From assembly GCA_039583875.1 (NCBI GenBank), contig CM077158.1, positions 117,983,900 to 118,047,899 of the forward strand: 64,000 bases of DNA. The letters are read 5' to 3'. This stretch comes from Platanthera guangdongensis. Its lineage: Eukaryota > Streptophyta > Magnoliopsida > Asparagales > Orchidaceae. Under the pieces are notes generated by a model that ran no database searches, was not told the origin of the DNA, and saw nothing but the letters and a program-made list of their open reading frames with translations. The translations under genes were made by a program, and so were the position numbers. Below, piece after piece: positions 21,382-33,500 of the stretch; within the stretch, counting starts at the first letter, position 1; the number at the start of each line of letters is the position of its first letter.

Positions 21382-24020
21382 TTAAACGGTACCTGAGTGG
21401 AATAACTCTGGGTACTCCTCAAGAATGGTCTCCTCTTGCTCCCACGAGAGCTCTTCCCGACCACAATTGTCCCAACTGACCTTGACCATCCTGATCTCTT
21501 TGTTGCGTAGCCGCTTGACTTCCGAGTCCTCAATGCGTATAGGCTTGACCTTCGTCGTCAACCTATTATCGACCGGCACTTGGTCGACCACAATCACTTG
21601 CGAAGGCTCTTGCACCGCCTTCCAGAACCTCAAACGGTCCAAGGTACCTCGGTCTTAGCTTCTTCAAGCGCCGCACCCGTAAGACACCCTTGAATGACTT
21701 GATCTTCAAGTACACAAGTCGCCGACAGCGAACTCCATGTTCCTATGCTAGGCGTTATAGTACTTAGCCTGGCGGTCCTGAGCAATTAGCAACCTCTCTC
21801 GAATCATTCGAACCAATGACGTTGCATCTTCCACCACTTGGCAATTGTAAAATTTTGACTCACCCGTTTCCAACCAAGACAACAGCGTGCGATATCTTCT
21901 TCCATAAAAGGCCTCGAAGGGCGCCATTTGAATGCTTGCCTGGTAGCTATTATTGTAAGCGAATTCCACCAAATATAAGTGATCTTCCCACTGCTTCCCA
22001 AAGTCCAGGACGTACATGTGAAGCATGTATTCCATCGTCATATTGACCCTTTCGGTCTACCCATCCGTCTGCGGATGAAAGGTTGTGCTGAAACTCAGCT
22101 TTATCCCCAACATCTGCTACACTAGCCTCCAATCATTGGACGTGAACCGCCCCTCACGGTCACTCATGATGCTACGGGGCACATCGTGAAGCCGCGCAAT
22201 ATTATCCACGTAAAAATTTGCCAATTTCTCCACAGGAACATCCTTCCTATGTGGAATGAAGTGCGACACCTTCGTCAAACGATCCATGACCACCCAGATG
22301 GCATCGTTTCCCTTCTGCGACCTTGGCAAACCATGCACAAAGTCCATAGTAATGTCGTCGAACTTCCACTCCGGAATAGACAAGGACTTCAAAAATACTC
22401 CCGGCTATTGGCACTCTGCCTTAACTAAGGCGCAAGTTTGACACATCGCCACGTATAGTTCCACATCCTTCTTAAGCCCTGGCCACTAGAACAATTTCAT
22501 CCCATCGCGGTACATCTTCGTGCTCCCCGAGTGAATCGAGTACTTGGTATGATGGGCCTCGTACAACAATTCCACTCACAAATTGCCCCCATTTGGGATG
22601 CACAGGCGACCGTCTTTCCATAGCAATCCATCCTCAACAACAAATTGGGAACTTGACCCATCCAAAGCATCAACTATGATTTGCTTCATGCAGCCATCCA
22701 TATCCAGATCCTGCCAAACCCGATCAGTCAGGTCACACTGAACTTCTGTCCAGTTCAATAGCGCTTCGGTACTTGTCTTCTTGTCTACGCAAGAGATCTC
22801 CAATGCCTCCAACTCCCGAACCAATCGCTCGTCATGGACCGACAGCCAATTGGCTTAAGCTGGGATCCTGCGACTCAACGCATCCGTTACTGCATTGCCT
22901 TTCCCAGGCACATAATGAATTTTGAACGTGTAGTCCCCCAGGAACTCCATCCATCTCCGTTGTCGCATGTTTAGATCTTTTTGATCCAACAAGTATTTCA
23001 GGCTCTTGTGGTCGGTATAGATATCGACCGTCACCCCGTACAAGTAGTGCATCCACAGCTTCAAGGCAAAAATCACGGCCGCTAATTCCAAGTCATGGAC
23101 CGGATAATGCCTCTCATGCACTTTCAGTTGTCGCAAGTCATACGCTATCACACTTCCATGCTGCAGTAACACACAACCCAATCCACTTCCCGAAGCATCG
23201 TTGTAGATTTCAAAGCCTTTGGTCCCACTCGACGAACTCAGTACATACACCGTGGTCAATCGACTCTTCAACTCTTCGAATGCTCGTGCGCACTCCGTCA
23301 TCCAAACAAACTTCTGCTCTTTCCTCGTCAGAGTCGTGAGGGGTAATGCTATCCGCGAGAAGTTCTCCACGAAGTGCCTGTAATAGCCGGCAAGCCCCGG
23401 AAAACTCCAGACTTCCGCTACCATAGACAGCACAGGCCACTCTCGTATCGCAACAATCTTCGCCGGATCCACCACAATTCCATATCCACAGACTATGTGA
23501 CCAAGGAACGTTGCTGAGGACAACCAAAACTCGCATTTGGAGAACTTGGCGTACAATTGATTCCTCCTCAACGTCTCCAACACCAAATGCAGATGCTTGA
23601 AGTGATTCTCCTCACTCTGCGAGTACACCAGTATGTCATCGATGAAGACGATCACAAAGTGGTCTAGGTACTCCCTGAAAGTCCTGTTTATCAGATCCAT
23701 GAACACTGACGGCGCATTCGTCAGCCCAAACGGCAAGACCATAAACTCGTAATGCACGTACCTCATACTAAAAGCTGTCTTGGGGATATCACTCTCCCTC
23801 ATCCTCAACTGATAATACCTGGACTTGAGATCAAACTTTGAGTGCACCGTCGACCCGACTAACTGATCGAACAGGTCATCAATCCTCGGGATCGGGTACT
23901 TGTTCTGCTCCGTTAGCTTGTTCAACTCCCGATAATCGATATAAGGTCTCAAGCTTCCGTCCTTCCTCTTTACAAAAAAGGACCGATGCACTCCAAGGCG
24001 ATGAACTTGGATGCACATAG
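21382..24020 (-). pseudogene. pol: pol of D: RT (partial), RNase H, integrase
   Basis: RT from [18 protein letters not shown] through [11 protein letters not shown], RNase H ([14 protein letters not shown]), integrase (MDFVHGLPRS, MTMEYMLHM in place of the usual NRTMED region) and the chromodomain-like tail (VKVSWDNCGREELSWEQE). Most pieces are in one frame, separated by stops near 22852, 22573 and 22395. Relative to C, about 86 bp are missing near 21623, between the tail and the SH3-like part. The first 1160 bp (22855-24018) are uninterrupted and carry the RT catalytic FIDD. Confidence 0.9.
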
Positions 24021-24300
24021 TGTAAGACCCATCCCCTTACCAAGGAGGCTCCCAGTCTTATGCCCAGAACCGCCGTCTTACGGTGGAACTAACGCACGTG
24101 TTAGTCGACAACCCAACATGTCGATTCTGCCGGCTAACACGATCATATAACCTATAGGCCAATATAAGAAATAGAAGTAATACATATCAGAGTACAACAC
24201 AGCTAGTCCACAGTCACAGTACAAATCATATATATATGAATGAAAGAGTACACAGTCCAAAATGAGAACAATAAAGAAAGAGTAATAAGGGCTTAGGCCC

Positions 24301-24672
24301 TGTAGAAAGTAGCGAATAAGAAAGAACAAACGGATAGACTTCTGAATAATTGAAATTTTATTATCCAAAAATGATATCATTTACAAAGGTATGACCTCCC
24401 TTATATAGAATGGAGGAGATATGAGAGAGTATAAACAAACAATGTGGGACTAAACATGTACAGGGCAGAGCGGCTAGAAATAAAGGAGACCGCACAGGCC
24501 GCGCGGTTAGACAGATGGGTTAACCGCACGACAACTACAGCAGGATAAGAACAGGACGAACTGAGAGTCCGATAGACCGCCCGGTCTCCAAGCACCAGAG
24601 GAGACCGCCAGACCGCTCGGTCAACAACCCGCCAGACAAGACCGCAAGGCCGCCCGGTCTTATACTTCAACA
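24301..24672 (-). repeat. 3' LTR of G (372 bp)
   Basis: On the minus strand it begins TGTTGAAGTAT after the polypurine tract CTTGAGGGGGAG and ends CTTTCTACA. A GACCGNNCGGTC palindrome cluster (24486-24660) lies upstream of TATATAAGG (24401-24409, minus). The tail is rich in AATAAAATTTCAAT, which may serve as polyadenylation signal. Confidence 0.93.
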
Positions 24673-24679
24673 CTCCCCC

Positions 24680-27600
24680 TCAAGCTGGAGCATAAATATA
24701 AATCATGCCCAGCTTGTCACAAATGTGGAAGAAGGAAGTAGAGACCGGCTTGGTGAAGATATCTGCCAATTCCTTGTCAGAGGTGACAAATGGAGTACAA
24801 ATCTGTTTCTTCAAAATCACTTCCCGAATGAAGTGAAAGTCAACCTCTATATGCTTTGTTCTCTCATGGAAGACCGGATTTCTGGATATGTATATAGCGG
24901 CCTTGTTGTCACAGAACATAGGGAGAGGACAGTAATATACCTCGCCCAGGTCAAGAATGAGAGCCCGCAACCACTTTAACTCACATGTGGTTGACGCCAT
25001 ACTCCGGTATTCGACTTCTGCACTGGATCTGGAGACAACAGACTGTTTCTTGCTCTTCCAACTCACGAGATTACCTCCAACAAAGGTACAAAAACCTGAT
25101 GTGGATTTACGATCGCCTTTGCCATCCGCGTAACTTGAATCTGAGTAGTCCTCAACCCTCAGATGACCATTCTTCTGAAAGAGTAACCCTTTGCCTGGTG
25201 CTGCTTTGATATACTCTAAAATCTTCAGGGAAGACTGAAGATGGCACTCCCTGGGAGCTTGCATAAACTGACTGACCTTGCCTACAGCATAAGCGATGTC
25301 GGGTCTAGTCACCGTGAGATAGATAAGTTTGCCTACCAAACGTCTGTACCTTGTGACATCAGATAGAAGGGGCGAGTCATCCGTCCACGTTTTGTCTTCT
25401 CCAATAGCCATGGGAAATCGAGCCGGTTTGGCACCTGTCAATCCTGCTTCTTGTAGAAGATCAAGGGCATACTTCCGTTGGGAGAGAACCAACGAGTCAA
25501 GTTTCCGAGAGATTTCTATCCCCAAAAAGTATTTCGGGGAGCCCATATCCTTCGTGACCAAGTACTGACGGAGGTGCTTCTTCGTCAAGTCCACCCCATC
25601 TCGGTCATCGCCAGTAAGAAGAATATCATCCACATATACTACCAAAACCACCAGTCCCGAGGCCGTTTTGCGAATGAATAAGGAGTGATCGGCCGAACTC
25701 CTTCTAAAGCCGATGGTAGCCACAATACCACTGAATTTGTTGAACCATGCCCGAGGGCTCTGCTTTAGGCCATAAATGGCCTTCTTCAAATGACATACGT
25801 GTGTCTCCCCCTGAGCAACATACCCAGGAGGTTGCTCCATATAGACGTCCTCCTGAAGATCGCCATAGAGAAAAGCATTCTTCACATCAAGCTGGGAAAT
25901 AGCCCAATCCTGGTTTAACAGGCACAGAAAGGAGAACCCGGATGGTGCTGAGGCGAGCAACCGGAGAAAAGGTATCAAAGTAATCAATGCCGTAAGTCTG
26001 AGTGAAGCCCTTGGCCACCAGCCGGGCCTTGTAGCAATCCACAGTGCCGTCGGGGTGAAATTTCACAACGAAGACCCAGCGACAGCCAACCACATCAGTG
26101 CCCACAGGAGGAGAAACAAGGGTCCAGGTACTCCGTTTAGTAAGAGTAGCCATCTCCTCATCCATGGCAGACTTCCAATGAGGGAGAGCAAGAGCCTCCT
26201 GGTAGGTGCGGGGAGTAGAAGTAGCAGAGATAGCCAAGGCAAAACACCTGCGAGAAGGAGAAAACCGATCATAGGAAACAACTGCCGCAAGCGGGTGTTG
26301 AGTACATGCCCCCACCCCTTTGCGAAGAGCAATGGGAAGATCCAGGTCGACGGGAGCGTCAGCGACCGGAGCGTCCGTGGCGGAGAAGGCTGGCCCGGGA
26401 CTAGAGAGACGGCGGCGGAGAGGAGGGTGGAGGGGTGGGTGGGGAGACGGACTGGGAAGGAGTCGGTGGAGGAGGAGACGGAGGTGGGAAAACGTCGAGA
26501 GGCGTGGAAGGAACGGAGAGATCAGAAGGAAGAGAAGAGGTAGGAGAGAAATAGGAAGCATTCTCGAAAAAAGTTACATCCGTAGAGACAAACTGCTTGC
26601 GGAGAAGGGGGTCAAAGCAGCAATAGCCTTTTTGAGTGGTAGAGTACCCCAAAAAGACACACTTGGTGGAATGGGGGGAAAGTTTGTCGCGGGTAGCAGA
26701 GGGAGCGTGAACAAAGGCCGTACAGCCAAAGACACGGAGAGGGAGAGGAAAAGGTTCCTTGTGGGGGTAGAGAATGGAGAAGGGGGTCTGGCCGTGGGGA
26801 ACTATGGAGGGAAGGCGATTGATGAGATAGCAGGCGAGGATCACAGCGTAGCCCTAGTAGGAGCGAGGGACGTGCATCTGCGTCATGAGAGTACGAGCAA
26901 CATCAAGCAGGTGACGGTTTTTACGCTCCGCCACCCCATTCTGCTGGGAGGTGTAAACACAAGTCGTTTGATGAAGTAGGCCATGTTGGTGAAAGAAAGA
27001 GGAGAACTCATGATTCAGATATTCCTTTGCATTATCAGAACGTAAAACTTTAATAGAAATAGCAAATTGAGTCTGAATCATAAAATAAAAGAATTGCCAA
27101 ACAAAAAAGAGTTCAGATCGATCTTTTAACAGATACACCCAGGTACAGCATGAAAAATCATCTATAAAAGTGACAAAATAGGATCTACCCCGACCAACAG
27201 TGAGGGTAGGAGCAGGACCCCATACATCAGATGAATAAGATCAAACGGGTGAGAGGAGCCAAGACTTTGCTTCGGTGGGAAGGAGGAGCGATGATGTTTG
27301 CCAAGCTGACACGCATCACAGTTGAGCGGAGAACTGGTATGAGGTAAGTGGGGCAGAAGCTGGCGAAGAATCCGAGGAGGAGGATGTCCAAGGCGAAGGT
27401 GCCATTGAAGGAGATCTGTGGAGGAGTAGGCGGACAGAGCGGAAACATCGTCGAGGAAGTAGAGGCCACCGCTCTCAGTCCCAGTAGCAATCGTCCGCTG
27501 GGTCATCGGGTCCTGAAAAGAACAAGTAGTGGGAGTGAATAAGACGGAGCACTGAAGTTGCCGGCATAAAGTAGTAACTGATAACAAATTGCACGGGAAG

Positions 27601-28689
27601 TTCGGGACATAGAGGGTGTCCTCCGAGCAAAGCGAGGGGGTGAGTTGAACCATGCCCGTCCCATGAACTGGGGACGGGGAACCATCCGCCACACGAACCG
27701 GGGGTAAGCGGTCATGGGTCTCAAGACGGGAGAAGCAATGAGGGTTGCCAGTCATATGATTTGTAGCACCGGAGTCAATCAGCCATTTACCTTGGGTAAC
27801 GACGTGGGCACAATCTGACGTCGTGGCCACAGAGGCAGACGGCCGAGAAGAGGCGGAGGCCGAAGAAGGAGCATCACCGGAAGGGCGAAGATGAGGATGT
27901 TTCTGCCAGCAGCGGTCAACAGAGTGGCCGGTACGACCACAGTTAGAGCAGCGGAACCGGGATGAACCCCGTCCGCTGGAGTGGCCTCGGCCACTAGGTC
28001 CCCCCCTCTGAGCTTGGTGAGCAATGGAGTCCTGGGAAGGGGGAGGCCAACAGAGGCCGCTGGAGCAGCGAAGTAACAGCGGCAATGCGAGCCGCAGTGG
28101 CATCCAAAGTAGGAGATTCTACCTCACCCAAGATCTGCTGGCGGATCATATCATAAGAATCGGGAAGACGAAGAAGATAACAAACAACTAGGAGTTCCTG
28201 GAAGTGTTTGTGTTGTTCGGCCAAGTCCGCAGAGAAGGGGCGATTTTGGAGGATTTCAGCACCAAGAGCCTGAACCTGCTGATAAGCCGCAGCAGGAGAC
28301 ATGGAAGGGCGGGCGAAGAGGTCTGCATAGAGAGTATAAATGCGGGACGTATGGCCCCCCTTCGAATAGAGAGCAGCGAGGTGAAGCCAGGAGGCCTTGA
28401 CCGTCTCATCATGGCAAATGACGGGAAGGCACTCATCAGAAAGGCTGTTGGCCAGCCCGGTGTGGACAAGAGCATCACTCGCATCCCAGTCATCAAACTC
28501 AGGAGAGGTACGAGGAGGAGGGTCATCGGTAAGGTGATGACGCTTGCGTTAAGAGCAAAGGAGAAAAGTGAAAGAAACGCTCCAACCGGGATAGTTGGAG
28601 CCAACAAGCTTAGAAAGGGTGCCAAGGTTGCCCGAAGGAGGAGGTGGAGAAGGAGCTGCAGGAGTAGTGGTGAGACCGGAAGTAGTCAC
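24680..28689 (-). pseudogene. gag-pol: gag-pol of G, several frameshifts
   Basis: The zinc knuckle CSNCGRTGHSVDRC (about 27909-27950) is followed by protease (WLIDSGATNHMTGN, Asp near 27775), the integrase zinc domain (WHLRLGHPPPRI ... CDACQLGKHH), and integrase core remnants ([21 protein letters not shown] near 26900-27060). RT shows [23 protein letters not shown] and VYVDDILLTGDD. RNase H shows DRKSTSGFCTFVGGN, AEVEYRSMA and CDNKAAIYISRNP. Pieces lie in three frames. The longest open part, 25987-24680, covers RT and RNase H. The inner gag start has GTG in place of the ATG seen in the duplicated outer copy. Confidence 0.88.
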
Positions 28690-30372
28690 AGAACATAGCA
28701 AGAAACCGCAGCGGATAAAAAAAAGGAAGAAGCCGCGCGAACATAAGCGGCTAGAAAGCAGTCAAAGGCACAGCGGGGAAGAGGTTGCGCGAACTGAAAA
28801 GGCCGAGCGAACAGAAGAGAAGAGGAGGCAAGAAGCAGCGACTACAACAAGTCGCAGGCCGGGCGAACATAAACAGGCCGCAACGACTAGGAAGTCGGAG
28901 AGGCAAGAAGGAACCAGGAGCGCGGCGACAACGAAACAGGTCGCGGCGACGAATAGCAGTAGGAGAAGAGAACCAAGGAGAAGCAAGCCGCGTGAACATG
29001 GCAGCGGACAGAAACAAGCCGCGCGAACAGGGCAGCGGACAGAAGAGAAGGCAAGCCGCGAGACAGGTCACGGAAAGCGGAAAACAAGCCGCGAGAAGCA
29101 GAGAGCGCACACAATCAGGAGGGAATGACCGTGTCCTCTGATACCATGTAGAATGTAGCGAATAAGAAAGAACAAACGGATAGACTTTTGAATAATTGAA
29201 ATTTTATTATCCAAAAATGATATCATTTACAAAGGTATGACCTCCCTTATATAGAATAGAGGAGATATGAGAGAGTATAAACAAACAATGTGGGACTAAA
29301 CATGTACAGGGCAGAGCGGCTAGAAATAAAGGAGACCGCACAGGCCGCGAGAGAGTATAAATGCGGGACGTCTGGCACCCCTTCGAATAGAGAGTAGCGA
29401 GGTGAAGCCAGGCGGCCTTGACCGTCTCATCATTGCGAATGACGGGAAGGCACTCATCAGAAAGGTTGTTGGCCAGCTAGGTGCGGACAAGTGCATCACT
29501 CGCATCCCAGTCATCAAACTCAGGAGAGGTACGAGGAGGAGGGTCATCGGTAAGGTGATGACGCTTGCGTTGAGAGCAAAGGAGAAAAGTGAAAGAAACG
29601 CTCCAATCGGGATAGTTGGAGCCAACAAGCTTAGAAAGGGTGCCAAGGTTGCCCGAAGGAGGAGGTGGAGAAGGAGCTGCAGGAGTAGTGGTGAGACCGG
29701 AAGTAGTCATAGAACAAAGCAAGAAACCGCAGCGGATAAAAAAAAGGAAGAAGCCGCGTGAACACAAGCGGCTAGAAAGTAGTCAAAGGCACAGCGGGGA
29801 AGAGGTCGCGCAGACTGAAAAGGCCGAGCGAACAGAAGAGAAGAGGAGGCAAGAAGCAGCGACTACAACAAGTCGCAGGCCGGGCGAACATAAACAGGCC
29901 GCAACGACTAGGAAGTCGGAGAGGCAAGAAGGAACCAGGAGCGCGGCGACAACGAAACAGGTCGCGGCGACGAATAGCAGCAGGAGAAGAGAACCAAGGA
30001 GAAGCAAGCTGTGCGAACATGGCAGCGGACAGAAACAAGCCGCGCGAACAGGGCAGCGGACAGAAGAGAAGGCAAGCCGCGAGACAGGTCACGGAAAGCG
30101 GAAAACAAGCCGCGAGAAGCAGAGAGCGCACACAATCAGGAGGGAATGACCGTGTCCTCTGATACCTTGTAGAATGTAGCGAATAAGAAAGAACAAACGG
30201 ATAGACTTTTGAATAATTGAAATTTTATTATCCAAAAATGATATCATTTACAAAGGTATGACCTCCCTTATATAGAATGAAGGAGATATGAGAGAGTATA
30301 AACAAACAATGTGGGACTAAACATGTACAGGGCAGAGCGGCTAGAAATAAAGGAGACCGCACAGGCCGTGTG
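28329..30372 (-). repeat. Direct tandem duplication (two ~1021-bp units) inside G
   Basis: 28329-29350 and 29351-30372 are near-identical direct copies offset by 1021 bp. Each holds about 200 bp of LTR, the primer site (GGTATCAGAGGACACGG on minus), the leader and the first ~120 codons of gag. The outer copy has an ATG at 29710 (MTTSGLTTTPAAPSPPPP). The junction near 29350 joins LTR sequence CAGGCCGCG to gag AGAGAGTATAAATGCGG; both parents contain GAGAGTATAAA. Confidence 0.92.
29148..29350 (-). repeat. Third, partial LTR inside G
   Basis: About 200 bp match the end of the G LTR (from CTACATTCTACA inward on minus) between the two gag copies. It is part of the tandem duplication and not an independent insertion. 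Confidence 0.9.
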
Positions 30373-30539
30373 GTTAGACATATGGGTTAACCGCATGGCA
30401 ACTCCAGCAGGATAAGAACAGGCCACACTGAGAGTTCGATAGACCGCCCGGTCTCCAAGCACCAGAGGAGACCGCCAGACCGCTCGGTCAACAACCCGCC
30501 ATACAAGAGCGCAAGGCCGCCCGGTCTAATACTTCAACA
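30168..30539 (-). repeat. 5' LTR of G (372 bp)
   Basis: Same length as the left LTR and bounded by TSD GGCCC on the right. On the minus strand it is followed by AGGTATCAGAGGACACGG, the primer binding site. It carries the palindrome cluster and a TATATAA box (30268-30276). Confidence 0.93.
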
Positions 30540-33500
30540 GGCCCAGTACATCATATGAATAACTCTCCTCACAAAATAAATTGCGGAACCAAATCTATCA
30601 TCTTCAAACTCATCCCACCTGAGGTAGCGCTGTAGTAGTAGTAGTAGGTGGTGGTATCAACTCCTCACGTCCTGTCACCTCGTCCTGTCGATTGTGCTGG
30701 TGCTCCATCTCCTCGAGCTCCTAAAAATAGTTTGGTCACCGACCATTACTCAAAAAGTCTAAGTCATTTCCTCCGCACCTCGCCCCGCAACTCCTAGGCA
30801 TCGTGTGAGAGGACTAAGTAGAGGACTATCAAGGGGAAGCAGGTGACAAGGAATCTATACTATCAAGTATAAGAGCAATATAGTTCTACTCTAGCAGTTT
30901 TATGTATATAAACAAAAGTAAAAGCATGTACAGTACAAGTAAGTAAAGAACTGAAAGTAAGAGCAGAAAAGTAAAGCTATGCTACCGTAAGTAAAGAACT
31001 GAAAGTTAGAGCAGAAAGGTAAAGCTATGCTACCACTACTCTACCATCACAAACGTACCTTAACTTATAAAAATGCCCATACCAATTTATAAGTTAAGGT
31101 TTTCAGAAATTTTAACTTATCACATAAAAGAGCCCATACTAATTTATATGATAAGGATCTATGAAGCGTATGACCTAACATGAATGAATGTTTATGATGC
31201 AATTTATGCAATAGGCAAGTGCAACTCACATACAACGACTCTGTGATCACAAACCTTTAGTTCCCACTTTTTGAGAGCTAGCTTCACTCTCGGGTACCAC
31301 CGATGTGGCTAACGGCAGCAGCGGAGCGGGCATCTCGACTTCTAGGCAGGTATGCACACTACCAAACCTAGACCACCTCTCATACGCCTCTGTACACGTC
31401 ATAGGTGCACTCTAGAGTCTGCGTATGTATTTTGCTGACTACCTGTCAGTGTTGTTGGGTTGGGTGTGCGTTATCGGGGATAGTCCTCCAGACCGCGGTG
31501 TAAAACAACCCACTGGCCCCTCAAACCCACATACCCACCTGAGTCACCGTACTGCCATCGGTGTGACGATCGGCCCAGTATCGCATGACCCGCCACTAAA
31601 TTTATGCACATACAAGAATTTTATCTCGAGCCTTCAGCTCGCAGGACCAACCTGTCCTAATTCCCTCAAACCCTTCACGGGTGAGCCTGCAACATATATC
31701 CCTCCAACCCATCACAGGTGAGAACACACAATAGTGCCTTTATTCAGAATCCCTCAAACCCATCACGGGTGAGAATGAACCACAATGTCTTAACATATTA
31801 GACTACTCTTGTCTACGAGTTATTATACTTAGTGATTTAAGGTTGATCCCAGGACTTCCCAGGGTATACCCGGTGAAGGACTCTTAGGGGCATAAGGAAC
31901 TATGATGGGATTACGCCCAAAGCTCCCTTTCTCAAGGATATTTACTTTAGTTGATGACTACCCAAAATTCACCCCCAGCTCCCGTTATTACTCTTGAGTG
32001 ATCCTAATGTCTTAAGATGTTTTCAGAAGGGCGGCGGTCTTCCATCGGCCTCCACTCCAGTTGTTATCCAAGGGCTTGCACTTTTACTCTTATCACTAAG
32101 ACAACACTACCCACCAAGGTTATCCTCCAATTGTAATCTCTAGCTCATCCGTCGATCTATCCACCGGTGGTCCTTATAGTATAACATATTTACACTATGC
32201 GCAACCCATGACCTAATACCACCCCGAAATAGAACTTCCAATTCCTTGGGCCACCTGCCCCTAACTATTTATCCTAGGATGGTATGGACTAATGAAGTAA
32301 GCATATTGATTTTCATAATTTTCTTAAGTACTTAAGGCCTCTAATTAAATCATTTAATTAATCCCCTAGGTCATTTAATACATGAAGTATTACAAATTTT
32401 AATCCACTGACCTAAGGAATTTTTCCTAAGTTGCATCTTGGTAAAATATTACTGTCTACCAAAATTCATAATTTTCCTTTGAATATGTCTATTTATTCCT
32501 TAATTAATACCAAACTCACATAATTGTCATTTTCCAAATGAAGTATAAGGAATACAATACTCAAAATTCTAGGAAAATTACACAGCATATATATCATTAA
32601 TTTAAGGCTAATGGCAGAGTTTCATCAACCTCTATAATGTAACGACCTATCAATTTCAATTCCTAATAATTTACTAAAATGCCATTATGCTAATTTAAAA
32701 ATTATTAGGACATCCAAAAATTTTGAGATAATTATACAAGGCTAATCATACAATTATACAACAATAGAAATATTTCCAAAATTTACTGATATATATATCC
32801 ATCAATTCATAAATAAATGCAATAAGGGTAAAATGGTAATTTCCATTTATTTTGCTCCAAAATTCTCAAACAGTAGGATAAAAATTTTCATGAGTCCAAT
32901 ATGACCTCCCTTTTGTTTTGACAGACTTTGAGGGTTTTATTTTTTATCAAAATCATATTTGCCAATTTATTTATCAAAAGGCCTAAATTTTTAAAAATTC
33001 AAATAATGGGATTTTGCTCCCAAAATTCCCATTATTACTATGAGGGGTGAACTTTACTCTAATGAGCCTCTGACATAATTCCATGGTTTTTGAATCTATC
33101 AAATAGGTTGAATATGCAATATTTCAAAAATTGCTATTTGCACCCCAAAGCTATTTATAGCCAACCCATGCAAGTGGGTTAACCCAACATACATTGGTCC
33201 AAATGTGCTGAAACTTTTACCATGCACATATAATGTCCCCAAGGACCTGCCACCAAACTTTGAGGTGATTTGGAGTCATATTACTCCAATTATTTCATTT
33301 ATTTAGTTAAGTGTATTATGACAAATACTATAGACACATTGCTCCCACAAATTCCCATTTTTGGGAAGGGGCTTGATATGCCCTAATTGAACACATGCCC
33401 AAAACCTTGGGTCATTTGGATATCTGGTTTGGCTTGGGCAATTATTTTGGTTTCTTCCCTAGCCTAGGATCAGTCCTAGTAGAACAGCCCTACAGGCAAA

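Larger units (their letters stand above)
20116..24020 (-). mobile_element. Element D: 5'-truncated gypsy, tandem neighbour of C
   Basis: It has the same family and orientation as C. It retains its 3' LTR (shared), polypurine tract, integrase, RNase H and part of RT. It ends in RT after GCACATAG, where the 4.7-kb LTR of element I starts. I do not see the missing RT, protease, gag or 5' LTR elsewhere in the window. Confidence 0.85.
24301..30539 (-). mobile_element. Element G: Ty1-copia with 372-bp LTRs and TSD GGCCC
   Basis: GGCCC ends at 24300 and recurs at 30540-30544. Uninterrupted target sequence is seen in the other LTR of I (TTTAGGCCCAGTACATC near 49348). The LTRs are 24301-24672 and 30168-30539, differing at about 16 positions by eye. 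The order on the minus strand is gag, protease, integrase, RT, RNase H. Inside it, the leader plus start of gag are tandemly duplicated together with an LTR piece. Confidence 0.95.

Noticed and set aside
26055..26979. Plus-strand ORFs rich in Arg and Gly
   Set aside because: They are opposite the integrase-RT linker of G, which is Ser/Pro-rich on its own strand; shadow frames.
28595..30149. Two 177-codon Arg/Glu-rich plus-strand ORFs, repeated
   Set aside because: They are antisense shadows of the leader and gag start of G. The repetition is explained by the tandem duplication.
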